Counted from the stretch's first letter, positions 1 through 7,642 are shown. The stretch is 23,311 nucleotides of DNA from CAYWFU01 sp964457585 (GCA_964457585.1 CAYWFU010000042.1:1-23311), one strand, 5' to 3'. Notes: generated from the sequence alone by a model not told the origin. A program made the numbers and translations.

Positions 1-13
1 GAAACTGACTAAA

Positions 14-121
14 TGAGAAAGTAATTACAAAATAGGCGCAATAAAAAACATCCGTGCAATATTGAATACGATTTATGAACGTATTCGCCAACCAGAAATT
101 TATAATGGTAGAATGAAATAA
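14..121 (+). pseudogene. Possible 3' remnant of an upstream coding region
   Basis: An open frame runs from an in-frame TGA (14-16) to a TAA at 119-121 and ends in the peptide NTIYERIRQPEIYNGRMK. It lies just upstream of, and on the same strand as, the decayed JAB/E1 genes, so it could be the tail of another gene of that operon (an E2-like protein would be the natural candidate). I recognise no motif in it, and the TGA means any longer gene is also interrupted. Composition resembles coding sequence but the stretch is too short to be sure. This is inference from position only. Confidence 0.25.
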
Positions 122-154
122 AAAAAATATTTTATTAAAAAAGGAGTATGTTTC

Positions 155-539
155 ATGGATGAATACAAATACTATATTCCACGTCAGGTTATTATAGACA
201 CGGAACGGATTCTATCTGATTTTACTTTAAAAGGATATCCTTGTGAGGAGATTGTATATTGGGCAGGCATTCGAGAAGCAAATAAAATAACAGTTTTGTT
301 AGTTGTTGCTCCTGATGCAGAGGTTAGTCATGGCAAAGCAATTGTCTCACATGAATCAAACTTTCATTTTATTAAAACTTTAAGTTCAAAAAATTACATT
401 CAAATTGCGCAGGTTCATTCGCATCCTTCCTCATGGATTGGCCATTCATTTGGGGATAGTAAGGGTTTGCGAATATGTGCAAACACATTTTCATATTCTT
501 GAGAATAAACATTCAGAATTGGAGGATTTAAGAAAATGA
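155..539 (+). pseudogene. JAB/JAMM (Mov34/MPN/PAD-1) metallo-isopeptidase, frameshifted and shortened
   Basis: The intact part (155-502, 115 codons) starts at an ATG with a strong ribosome site (AAGGAG at 141-146). It carries the complete JAMM zinc motif: a glutamate at E31/E32 and H88-x-H90-(7)-S98-x-x-D101. JAMM proteases of this kind remove or mature ubiquitin-like tags. Only 14 residues follow D101, whereas the fold needs further strands and a helix, so the frame is broken. In another frame a tail reading HILENKHSELEDLRK stops at TGA 537-539, overlapping the ATG of the next gene (ATGA). That is the arrangement expected of the original gene end. The frameshift therefore lies around 456-485, probably with loss of internal codons. 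The E1 gene's ribosome site (GGAGG, 521-525) sits inside this tail. Family assignment is secure; non-function is inferred. Confidence 0.72.
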
Positions 540-1733
540 CCTTTCCATTAAACAAAGAGGACTGGTATCTTGAACGCGACAACCGAACTTGTCGTGTCAC
601 TGAAACACAAGGATTTGAAAATTTTAAAGTAGGTATTGTCGTAAGTGACGAAATAAAAGACAGCTTCCAATGTCAGATAATGGTATGGATAATTACTAAT
701 ATTTTAGCAAGATGGTGTAGATATATAACTATTCAAATTTCATCACAGACAGTCTCTGAACTAAATTTTTCAAAAGGTGAAATTTTCAAAAATTCATTTG
801 AAAAAAACCTTCTACAAATTGATCCATATCTAACATTGGAATTTAATAATGTGGATGAAAATAAAGTTGATGCTGTTTGTTTAATTGGAAATCAAACTGG
901 TAAATTTTTTAATAAAGCTATTTGGATAGATTGTGATGGTTGGCTGGCCGGTATAGGGAAATATCCTAAAAAGGACCATTCAAGAAATATTGACAAGAAT
1001 ATTTTAGGAGCAAGCTTTGCAGCATGTCTTGGATGTTCCGAGCTTTTTCGCCGCGCAACTGGGAAACAACCGCTGGAAGAGCAAGAGCAATGGTATTCAT
1101 TATGGGATTTCAAAAAAACATCCAATAAAAATGAATTTAAAAAACGCTTTGTATTTTAATGATTGGGATTTTGGACATATACATCAACCGGGTTGTGGTG
1201 CTGTGGGTTCTTCATTTAATTATTTATTGGCACTTACTGATTGGAGTGGAAGCATAGATTTAATAGATTTCGATAATATCAATTATTCGAAATTGTAACA
1301 GGGCTCTTCCTTCTCTTGTATTTCATGCCACAACAACCCCAAATTGGGGTGTAAATTTTGGCAGGCATATTCCTAAAAAAGAATGGTGTATTCTTTGCCG
1401 GTTTTTCGATGAGGTCAAGCGTCTTCATGAGTTTAATCCTGAATGTGCCAAAGGAGTTATAGTAGAAAAAAAAGATTCAGAACCTATTCTTGGAGTATTA
1501 CCTTTTTATCACCAATGAGCGCTATTCTTGTTTTAGCGGAGATGGCAAAAATGCATATTCCCGGGTATCCGTTAAATTCTAATTTTTTAGATTTTTCTTT
1601 TAAAACTTCAACAGGTATATTTCTCCCAAGTACAGGTTCTCTTAGAAAGGATTGCATATGTAATAACCAAGAATTAAATATGTACTTAGAGCAAATTAAA
1701 AAAACTAGATATTGGGATCTTGTGAACTGCTAA
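536..1733 (+). pseudogene. ThiF/E1-like ubiquitin-activating adenylyltransferase, broken into four pieces
   Basis: Four consecutive frames together read as one E1-type protein. Piece A (536-about 1144) has the N-terminal region with DGWLAGIG and ILGASFAACLGCSELFRR. Piece B (about 1140-1295) has the nucleotide-binding loop GCGAVGSS followed by LIDFDNINYSKL. Piece C (about 1290-1505) has HATTTPNWGVNFGRHIP and a C-I-L-C pair. Piece D (about 1505-1733) is the C-terminal helical part, LSPMSAILVLAEM onwards. A to B is a +1 shift in an A-run near 1138-1144. C to D is a -1 shift in the T-run near 1502-1506. At B to C a frameshift coincides with absence of the segment that normally links the Rossmann loop to the THTPNWG-like region. 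E1 enzymes adenylate the C-terminus of a ubiquitin-like partner. Pairing with a JAB gene is known from bacterial Bub/BIL-type operons and type II CBASS. Here the gene looks dead. Confidence 0.75.
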
Positions 1734-1784
1734 AGGTAAGTTCTTTTAGAAAGCAAACAAAACTTACTACATTTAGGAAATAAT

Positions 1785-2144
1785 ATGCCGAATAATAAAA
1801 TACATACAAAACTATGGCAAATCGCTTTTGGAAATTACGGGTATCCTTTTGTCCCTGTTGATAAACAAATGGATGAATATTCTCAAAAGCTTCCAGGAAT
1901 TAAGCATCGTTTAGAAGATCATGATCCTTTAAGATCTGGCGATTATGAAGATCCCGAACCAGAAAAAGATAAATGGAGAATTGTCTATAGGTTTTATCAT
2001 ATAGCTGTGGATTGCTGGTGGACAGAATTAGTAAAATTGGAACGGAAAAAATGGCAGGAAGCGATAAAAAATGGAAATTATCCTTCTGAAATAAATAATT
2101 ATTTCGTTGTAAGTTCTTATATTTTAATTAACCTTCTAGGTTAA
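1785..2144 (+). CDS. Hypothetical protein, 119 aa, downstream of the E1 remnant
   Basis: This is a small soluble protein rich in Trp, Tyr and charged residues, with a central acidic Asp/Glu/Pro stretch (about residues 45-65) and no membrane segment or familiar motif. A modest ribosome site (AGGA near 1772) precedes the ATG. It follows the E1 remnant on the same strand 51 bases later, so it may be the last gene of that operon, or itself a truncated piece. Its last codons (LINLLG) lie inside a long palindrome just upstream of the toxin-antitoxin promoter, so the natural C-terminus may have been altered when that cassette arrived. I do not recognise the family. Confidence 0.45.
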   Translation: MPNNKIHTKLWQIAFGNYGYPFVPVDKQMDEYSQKLPGIKHRLEDHDPLRSGDYEDPEPEKDKWRIVYRFYHIAVDCWWTELVKLERKKWQEAIKNGNYPSEINNYFVVSSYILINLLG

Positions 2145-2149
2145 TTAAA
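2123..2149. repeat. Perfect 12-bp inverted repeat with 3-base centre
   Basis: Arms TTTAATTAACCT (2123-2134) and AGGTTAATTAAA (2138-2149) are exact reverse complements around TCT. The element covers the stop codon of the preceding small gene and ends four bases before the -35 box of the toxin-antitoxin promoter. It could be an operator for the HigA-type repressor, or a hairpin ending transcription of the preceding gene. The stem is almost all A/T apart from two adjacent C-G pairs next to the loop and lacks a clean T-tract, which slightly favours the operator reading. Confidence 0.6.
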
Positions 2150-2152
2150 TTC

Positions 2153-2180
2153 TTGACAATGCAAATATATATGCTATTAT
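2153..2180 (+). promoter_or_regulatory. Sigma-70-type promoter of the higBA-like operon
   Basis: A consensus -35 box TTGACA (2153-2158) is followed after 16 bases by TATTAT (2175-2180), within a run of alternating A/T that is itself partly palindromic. The toxin ATG begins 19 bases further on (2200), with AGGA (2191-2194) as ribosome site. Placement of a palindrome immediately upstream fits autoregulated toxin-antitoxin promoters. Confidence 0.6.
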
Positions 2181-2199
2181 ATATATAAATAGGATTTGT

Positions 2200-2514
2200 A
2201 TGAATATTGAATTCAAAAACAATAAAATGAAAGAATTATGTGAAAACTATAAGTTATTAGTAAGAAAATATGGTGATCAACAAGCTAAAAAAATTGTTAT
2301 TAGAATAAATGAACTTATCGCTGCGGAAAATTTATTTGATATTTCAAAATTACCTCAAACCAAATTACATTCTTTATCAGGAAACTTGCAAGACCATTAT
2401 GCTGTGGATTTAAAGCAACCATTTCGACTGTTATTATTTCCTTTGAATGGTGATAAAACTGATTTAAAAACAATTACATCAATAAAATTAATAGATATTG
2501 TTGATTATCATTAG
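2200..2514 (+). CDS. higB: HigB/RelE-superfamily toxin
   Basis: This 104-residue protein has the size and closing signature of HigB-type plasmid-maintenance killer toxins. A leucine/lysine-rich N-terminal helical half is followed by LHSLSGNLQDHYAVDL, a hydrophobic PFRLLLFP strand and a terminal DIVDYH. Members of this family are ribosome-dependent or free mRNA interferases that halt translation when not bound by their antitoxin. It is the first gene of the operon: its TAG stop overlaps the ribosome site of the antitoxin gene, which starts 8 bases later, so the two are translationally linked. Toxin first and antitoxin second is the usual order for higBA. The frame is intact, so the pair is probably functional, unlike the genes just upstream. 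Confidence 0.8.
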   Translation: MNIEFKNNKMKELCENYKLLVRKYGDQQAKKIVIRINELIAAENLFDISKLPQTKLHSLSGNLQDHYAVDLKQPFRLLLFPLNGDKTDLKTITSIKLIDIVDYH

Positions 2515-2522
2515 GAGATTTT

Positions 2523-3614
2523 ATGAGTAAAAATAATTATAATCCTGATATTGCTATTCATCCTGGAAAAACTTTGCAGGAAATACTGGATTCTACTGGG
2601 ATTTCACAAGTTGATTTAGCAAGTAGAACTGGACTTACTCCAAAAACAATTAATGAAATTGTTCAGGGAAAAAATCCAATTACTCCTGATACAGCTATTA
2701 AATTATCTGCTGTATTTGGTATGTCTGTAAACTTCTGGAATAATTTACAACGTAATTATGAGGAAACTCTTGCTAGATTACAAATGGAGGAAAACTTACA
2801 AAAAGAAATACCATTTTTAGATAATTTTACTTGTTATAATGAATTAGTAAAGTGGGGATATATACTAAAAATTAAAGATAAAAAAGCAAGAGTAAATAAT
2901 TTGCTAAATTTTTTTGCTGTAAGTTCACTTGAACTTGTTCCGGAAATTCAAGCAATTGCTTTCAGACAGACACAAAACAGGAAAATTCATAAAGAATGTT
3001 TAGCTTCATGGATTCGATGTGGAGAAATAGAAGCTCAAAAAATAAAAACTGATAAATTTGATAAAGTTAAACTAACCAGTTCTCTTGAGCAGCTAAGAAG
3101 ACTTACTAAAGAAAATCCGGATTTTTTTTCAATAGAAATAATAAAAATTTGTTCTTCATGTGGAGTTGCAGTCGCATTTGTTCCGCATTTTAAAAATACA
3201 TTTGTAAATGGAATGACTCGATGGCTTAATTCAGACAAGGCAATGATACAATTAAGTTTACGCGGGAGTTATGATGATATTTTTTGGTTTACTTTTTTCC
3301 ATGAACTTGCACATTTGTTAAAGCATGGCAAAAAAGAACAATTTATTGAATATGAAAAGCAAGAATCTGAAAATCAAGAATTAATCAATAAAGAAAAAGA
3401 GGCTGACGAATTTGCTGGAGATATTCTTATCCCTCAAAATGAATATAAACGATTTATTGACCAACAAATTTTTTCTGTTTCAGCAATTAATAAGTTTGCA
3501 GATAAATTAAACATTTCACCTAGTATTGTTGCTGGAAGATTGTCACATGATAATAATAATTGGACAAAATGGAGACGTTTAAGAAAAAAATTGGCATTTA
3601 GTAATAAGGTTTAA
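2523..3614 (+). CDS. higA: HigA-type XRE antitoxin fused to an ImmA/IrrE-like metallopeptidase
   Basis: This is a two-part protein of 363 residues. Residues about 10-75 are a helix-turn-helix domain of the HigA/VapI type (HPGKTLQEILDSTGISQVDL, then LTPKTINEIVQGKNPITPDT), which would bind the toxin promoter and neutralise the toxin. Residues about 200-340 are an ImmA/IrrE (peptidase M78) domain with zinc motif H260-E-L-A-H264 and the downstream acidic segment E293-A-D-E-F-A. In ImmA of ICEBs1 and IrrE of Deinococcus such domains cleave or control XRE-type repressors, so here the antitoxin may carry its own switch. The ribosome site AGGAG (2513-2517) overlaps the toxin stop. A stand-alone HigA is about 100 residues, so this is a long form. 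The fusion architecture is known in databases; its mechanism is inferred. Confidence 0.85.
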   Translation: MSKNNYNPDIAIHPGKTLQEILDSTGISQVDLASRTGLTPKTINEIVQGKNPITPDTAIKLSAVFGMSVNFWNNLQRNYEETLARLQMEENLQKEIPFLDNFTCYNELVKWGYILKIKDKKARVNNLLNFFAVSSLELVPEIQAIAFRQTQNRKIHKECLASWIRCGEIEAQKIKTDKFDKVKLTSSLEQLRRLTKENPDFFSIEIIKICSSCGVAVAFVPHFKNTFVNGMTRWLNSDKAMIQLSLRGSYDDIFWFTFFHELAHLLKHGKKEQFIEYEKQESENQELINKEKEADEFAGDILIPQNEYKRFIDQQIFSVSAINKFADKLNISPSIVAGRLSHDNNNWTKWRRLRKKLAFSNKV

Positions 3615-3619
3615 TTAAA

Positions 3620-3705
3620 ATAGTAGAGGTGCTTCCAAAAGACGAATTAGCTGCTATGGCAGAAACTCTTGTAATTTTGACTTCATTTAAAAGAAGAGTT
3701 ACAGC
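3620..3705 (+). pseudogene. Fragment of a conserved hypothetical gene
   Basis: Immediately after the antitoxin gene, one frame reads IVEVLPKDELAAMAETLV followed by ILTSFKRRVT, which is convincingly protein-like but has no start codon and loses sense near 3690. From memory, a similar stretch (PKDELAAMAESLVNLTSFKRRVS) occurs inside a conserved hypothetical protein found in many bacteria, where it continues into a GGPIDVA-like segment that is absent here. I read it as a relic cut off where the minus-strand protease gene begins. The family name is unknown to me. Confidence 0.5.
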
Positions 3706-3706
3706 A

Positions 3707-6700
3707 TTATTTTTTCATAAACAAAATTTTATAATACCCTCTGGCAAGGTATCGCAATAATGAATTTTTCAAGAAATATTTATCCCTAAAAATAATTAGT
3801 TTGCGAATAAAAGAAGAATTCTCAGAAAAAATATTTGATATTAAACATGGGCCTGTTTTATGTTTTTTTAGCGGCGGTACATAAATATCGGAAGAATTAT
3901 TTGCGCCTTTAAATAAAACTATTTCACCTTTTTTATTTCCGCTTATGATATCTATTAAATTATCATTATTCCAATCAACCATAAAAGGTGCGGCATTTTC
4001 TCCTGCATCAATAACTCCATTTGTATCTCTAATAACAAAATTCAGATATAGATAACCGCCTTTATTTTTAAAATAATATATTCTGCCATTTGGGTCGCCG
4101 GCTATAATATCGTTTTTTTCAATGTTATTCCAATAATTATAGATAAATAGTGCGGCACCGTATATTTTTTTATCATCTAAATTTAAATAAAAGGACCTCG
4201 TATTGTCCAGGAGAGGAGCATAGTCATAACTATTATTAATATAAATTTCTATGTCATTACTATTTCGCGATGATACTAAAAGGTCTTTTTTGTAATCAAA
4301 ATTCCAGTCAATAACAAAGGGTATGGAATTATTTCCAATATCAATTTCGTTTCCATTAATATCCTTAATTGCTTCTCCTGTATTGAATTGAGGTTTTTCA
4401 TCTGTATTCTGGTTGAGAAAAAGATAAATTTTTCCGTCACCTGAACCAACTAATAGATCTTTTTTCTCATCATTGTTCCAATCAACAACAAATGGGAATG
4501 CGTTTCCTGCAACTTTCAGGTTTTCGCCATTATTTAATACCAAAATTTTACCCTGTCCAAATAAAGGAGAAGCATCTGTTCCTGAAGCGTTATTTTCATA
4601 GTAATAACTATTTCCATCTTCATCCCCAGCCAATAAATCTTTTTTCCCGTCATTATTCCAGTCTACTACAAAAGGAGCAATATTTAATTTTTGAGTATTT
4701 ATAATTACACTAGCTGGACTAAATGATATATCATCAATCGAAGTAAATTTTGAAAAATTAACTTTAATTTCTTTTGAAGAATCTTTTAGAGAAGCATCAA
4801 ACATGGAATAAAAATTGTAATTTCTTGAAGATGTAAAAATAAGAAAATTTTTCTTGGGATACAAATATAAATCAATTGATTGATTATTTATTACAGTACC
4901 TATATGCTGGCCTTTATAAGCATAATTTCCATTTTTGTAAATTTTGGTTGTATCAGAACTTGATGATTTAAAAGTAATTTTATGAAAACCCCAGTCTTTT
5001 ATATTTATTGGACTTTCATTATTCATTTCATCTTTTGCTGTGACTGCAAAATAATAAATCGTATCAGGTAAAATATTATTGAAACTATAAGATTTAACTC
5101 CAGCAGCCGTGCTGTCAATAACTGAAATTAATTGCTTATCCAAAGAACTATAGATATGGTAATAGGTTATATCCTTTTCCTTTTTCTCATCATAAGAAGA
5201 CCAATCCAGTTTTATACTATTTTCAGTCTCACCAGCTCCAATATTGAAATTAACCGGAGAAGGAGCAATAATATCCTGAGTTGAAACAGCAAATACTGCA
5301 TTTACTGTTTTATTTTCATTGCCTGCTTCGTCAATAGCAGTTACAGCAAAATAATAAGTTGTATTATTTATTAAATTAGAAGCCTGAGATGTAACAATAT
5401 TTTTCCCGTTCACAAAAGCAAATGGTATTAAACCAGATACATCAGTGAATAAATTCGTATCTTTATATAAATTATAACCAATAACATCATTTTTTGCTTT
5501 ATATCCATCCCAGTTTAAATTTATTTTCCCATTAGAATTATCATCTTCAGCAGTTAATGTGGTTACCATATCAGGAGCAATAGAATCGTGCATAGTGGTT
5601 GACATTAATACAGGACTGGATAAATTTCCCATTTCATCATAGCTGAAAATTTTATAATATACTGTCTGTCCATCGGATACAGAATCAGTATATGTTGTAG
5701 CCATTCCATTAAAAATTGTTTGTGTGCTGCTGAATAATGAATCAAAACTTCGATCAATTCTCACTCCTCTATAATCATTATCATCCAGAGTTGAATCGAA
5801 ATCTACTGGTTTATGCCATAAAAGAGTAATATTTGAATCATTGTCCGAATTTAATTTTAAATCTGTTATTTGTCCTGGAGCAATTGAGTCATTAACATAC
5901 TCTGCAGTATATGAATAACCAAAACTTGTGGTATCCGCTGCTTCAACAACCATAGGAATTAAAATTGCTTTATCATAATTAGTTCCAAAATGCTGTATAA
6001 CTATTTCTCCTAAACTATTGCTATCAAGTAAAATTTTTTCACTTGAGTCAAAACTGCCGGATAATTTAATTATATTTACTCTCCATGTAGTGCTGGCTCC
6101 TTCTCCATCAAATGTTATTTTTAAATTTGAGTCAATATTTTCTCCATTAAAAGTTACATAATTCGATCCCCATTGATATAATTTTTTAGATTGCGGGCAG
6201 TAAGTTTTTTGTACTGGATAAAATGAATGGATAAAAGTGGAAGTTACTTCAGGATAAAATCCTCCTTCTTGATAATATTTGCTAAAATGCACGAATTCAT
6301 TATATTTTTTACCGGTAAAATAATTAAATTTTGTAAATTCACTAAAAATATCTTCAAATTCTAAATTATAATTACTGTCTAATTCTTTTTTTATTGCTTC
6401 TATACTCTGGTCTTTCATTGGATATATTGGGTCTTTATTGATATCAATGCAATTTGTCCAAATATTTTTCATGATATTAGTATCTTTAAAATAGGTTGTT
6501 AAAAAAATCGGGAAAATGCCAGCGCTATAATAATGAGGATATGTGTTATTATTCAAAGCTGCCCATGGAAATTTAAAAAAATATTGTAAATAATCATAAT
6601 AGCCATTCAAATCATTATATGTTTGTTCTTCAATCCATATAGAAGATGCTTCCATCCACCAGACTTCTTCAAATCTGTCATAAGCAAGCTGAATAGCATG

Positions 6701-7468
6701 AAAAAATTCATGAGCAGCGGTTAAGCGTACTGCATCAAGCGGTTCAGGAAATTTGTATATACTTTTAGGGTAATCATTATCAATTACAATATAACTTGGG
6801 GCACTTTTATCTTTTGTATCCAGTGGATTACCTTCAGGTTGAGTATATCCAAAGGTATGACCAATTTCTAAATTTACAACATAAATATCATACTTATCAT
6901 CTTTTATATTTCCTTTTTCATCTGTACCTGTTCCATTATCAGATTCCGGTTCAGTGTATCCCATTTTTTCTAATTCTTTAGTTCTTACTGATTCAAATAT
7001 ATCTGCAACTCTTTCAACATAATCAGGAACTGAATTTCTGTTGTTATCAATTGTTGATACCTGATTATTTAAATCTGTTTTTGTCTCACTATAATGAATT
7101 TTAAAATGTCCTTTATTGCTGTTATAAAAAAGTACGGGTTCGTCTTTTCTGTACTGGCCGCCAGTATAATCTCCTGTAAACTCAGTTGGACGGGTAAAAA
7201 TTTTTAGTCTGGCAAATTCACGCGCTTTAGGAGAAAGTCGTTCGAAATTTTGATATAGATTGCAATAGTCAGGTGTCAGGCATCGAGGAAAATCCGAATA
7301 AAATTCATTTTGCTTTTTTAAAAATCGATTACCCGTTTGAAATGCTGCAAGCCCCGGTGAAATTTTATAAATTTCAAATAATTCAGATGAATTTTTTTCA
7401 GTTGAGAATATAGATATTGGGATAAGTGACAGTAATATAATTAAAATATAATAGTTTATTTTTTTCAT
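3707..7468 (-). CDS. Secreted zinc metalloprotease with FN3 and FG-GAP/VCBS-like repeats
   Basis: The protein has 1253 residues when started at ATG 7468, where a clear signal peptide begins (MKKINYYILIILLSLIPISI). A longer start at 7519 would fall inside an inverted-repeat element and put 17 odd residues before the signal, so I reject it. The catalytic domain (about 30-450) has H253-E-F-F-H257 followed by a WWMEASS/WIEE segment, as in the MXAN_6640-type putative metalloproteases. About 526-823 hold three fibronectin III domains, each opening with D-x-IAP. About 925-1190 hold five FG-GAP/VCBS-like repeats of the form VDWNNDGKKDLL. The last 45 residues, from C1208-L-I onward with FRDKYFLKNS and a YYK, resemble a degenerate CFI-box-CTERM sorting tail. 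It would act outside the cytoplasm on proteins. It stands alone and is convergent with the accessory region. Confidence 0.8.
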   Translation of the reverse strand: MKKINYYILIILLSLIPISIFSTEKNSSELFEIYKISPGLAAFQTGNRFLKKQNEFYSDFPRCLTPDYCNLYQNFERLSPKAREFARLKIFTRPTEFTGDYTGGQYRKDEPVLFYNSNKGHFKIHYSETKTDLNNQVSTIDNNRNSVPDYVERVADIFESVRTKELEKMGYTEPESDNGTGTDEKGNIKDDKYDIYVVNLEIGHTFGYTQPEGNPLDTKDKSAPSYIVIDNDYPKSIYKFPEPLDAVRLTAAHEFFHAIQLAYDRFEEVWWMEASSIWIEEQTYNDLNGYYDYLQYFFKFPWAALNNNTYPHYYSAGIFPIFLTTYFKDTNIMKNIWTNCIDINKDPIYPMKDQSIEAIKKELDSNYNLEFEDIFSEFTKFNYFTGKKYNEFVHFSKYYQEGGFYPEVTSTFIHSFYPVQKTYCPQSKKLYQWGSNYVTFNGENIDSNLKITFDGEGASTTWRVNIIKLSGSFDSSEKILLDSNSLGEIVIQHFGTNYDKAILIPMVVEAADTTSFGYSYTAEYVNDSIAPGQITDLKLNSDNDSNITLLWHKPVDFDSTLDDNDYRGVRIDRSFDSLFSSTQTIFNGMATTYTDSVSDGQTVYYKIFSYDEMGNLSSPVLMSTTMHDSIAPDMVTTLTAEDDNSNGKINLNWDGYKAKNDVIGYNLYKDTNLFTDVSGLIPFAFVNGKNIVTSQASNLINNTTYYFAVTAIDEAGNENKTVNAVFAVSTQDIIAPSPVNFNIGAGETENSIKLDWSSYDEKKEKDITYYHIYSSLDKQLISVIDSTAAGVKSYSFNNILPDTIYYFAVTAKDEMNNESPINIKDWGFHKITFKSSSSDTTKIYKNGNYAYKGQHIGTVINNQSIDLYLYPKKNFLIFTSSRNYNFYSMFDASLKDSSKEIKVNFSKFTSIDDISFSPASVIINTQKLNIAPFVVDWNNDGKKDLLAGDEDGNSYYYENNASGTDASPLFGQGKILVLNNGENLKVAGNAFPFVVDWNNDEKKDLLVGSGDGKIYLFLNQNTDEKPQFNTGEAIKDINGNEIDIGNNSIPFVIDWNFDYKKDLLVSSRNSNDIEIYINNSYDYAPLLDNTRSFYLNLDDKKIYGAALFIYNYWNNIEKNDIIAGDPNGRIYYFKNKGGYLYLNFVIRDTNGVIDAGENAAPFMVDWNNDNLIDIISGNKKGEIVLFKGANNSSDIYVPPLKKHKTGPCLISNIFSENSSFIRKLIIFRDKYFLKNSLLRYLARGYYKILFMKK

Positions 7469-7491
7469 TTTTTTGCTCTTGAAGTATACTC

Positions 7492-7642
7492 TATACTCAG
7501 CGAGGTCATAAATTCGCATTTTTCGCTGGTCTTTGACATTGATAGCTGTCGAAATAGTACAAGACTATTTCTCACCTTCGCGCCTTGCTCTCAATGCCAA
7601 ATCCTCACCGAAAAATGCGAATTTATGACCTCGCTGAGTATA
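7492..7642. repeat. 151-bp inverted-repeat element with nested hairpin
   Basis: The ends are perfect 34-bp inverted copies (7492-7525 and 7609-7642, outer sequence TATACTCAGCGAGGTCATAA). The match continues imperfectly inward to about 7541 and 7591 (for example CATTGA against TCAATG). In the middle GAAATAGT (7551-7558) pairs with ACTATTTC (7564-7571). The whole unit could form one long hairpin with a second stem at its tip. No gene is inside. It resembles a miniature inverted-repeat (MITE/REP-like) element or a large structured terminator between two minus-strand genes. I see no clear target-site duplication. Confidence 0.75.

Noticed and set aside
892..1125. Minus-strand 77-codon frame inside the E1 remnant
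   Set aside because: It is the shadow of an E1 piece that is clearly coding on the plus strand.
7469..7519. 17-residue N-terminal extension of the secreted protease
   Set aside because: The extra ATG lies within the inverted-repeat element, lacks a ribosome site and precedes an obvious signal peptide.
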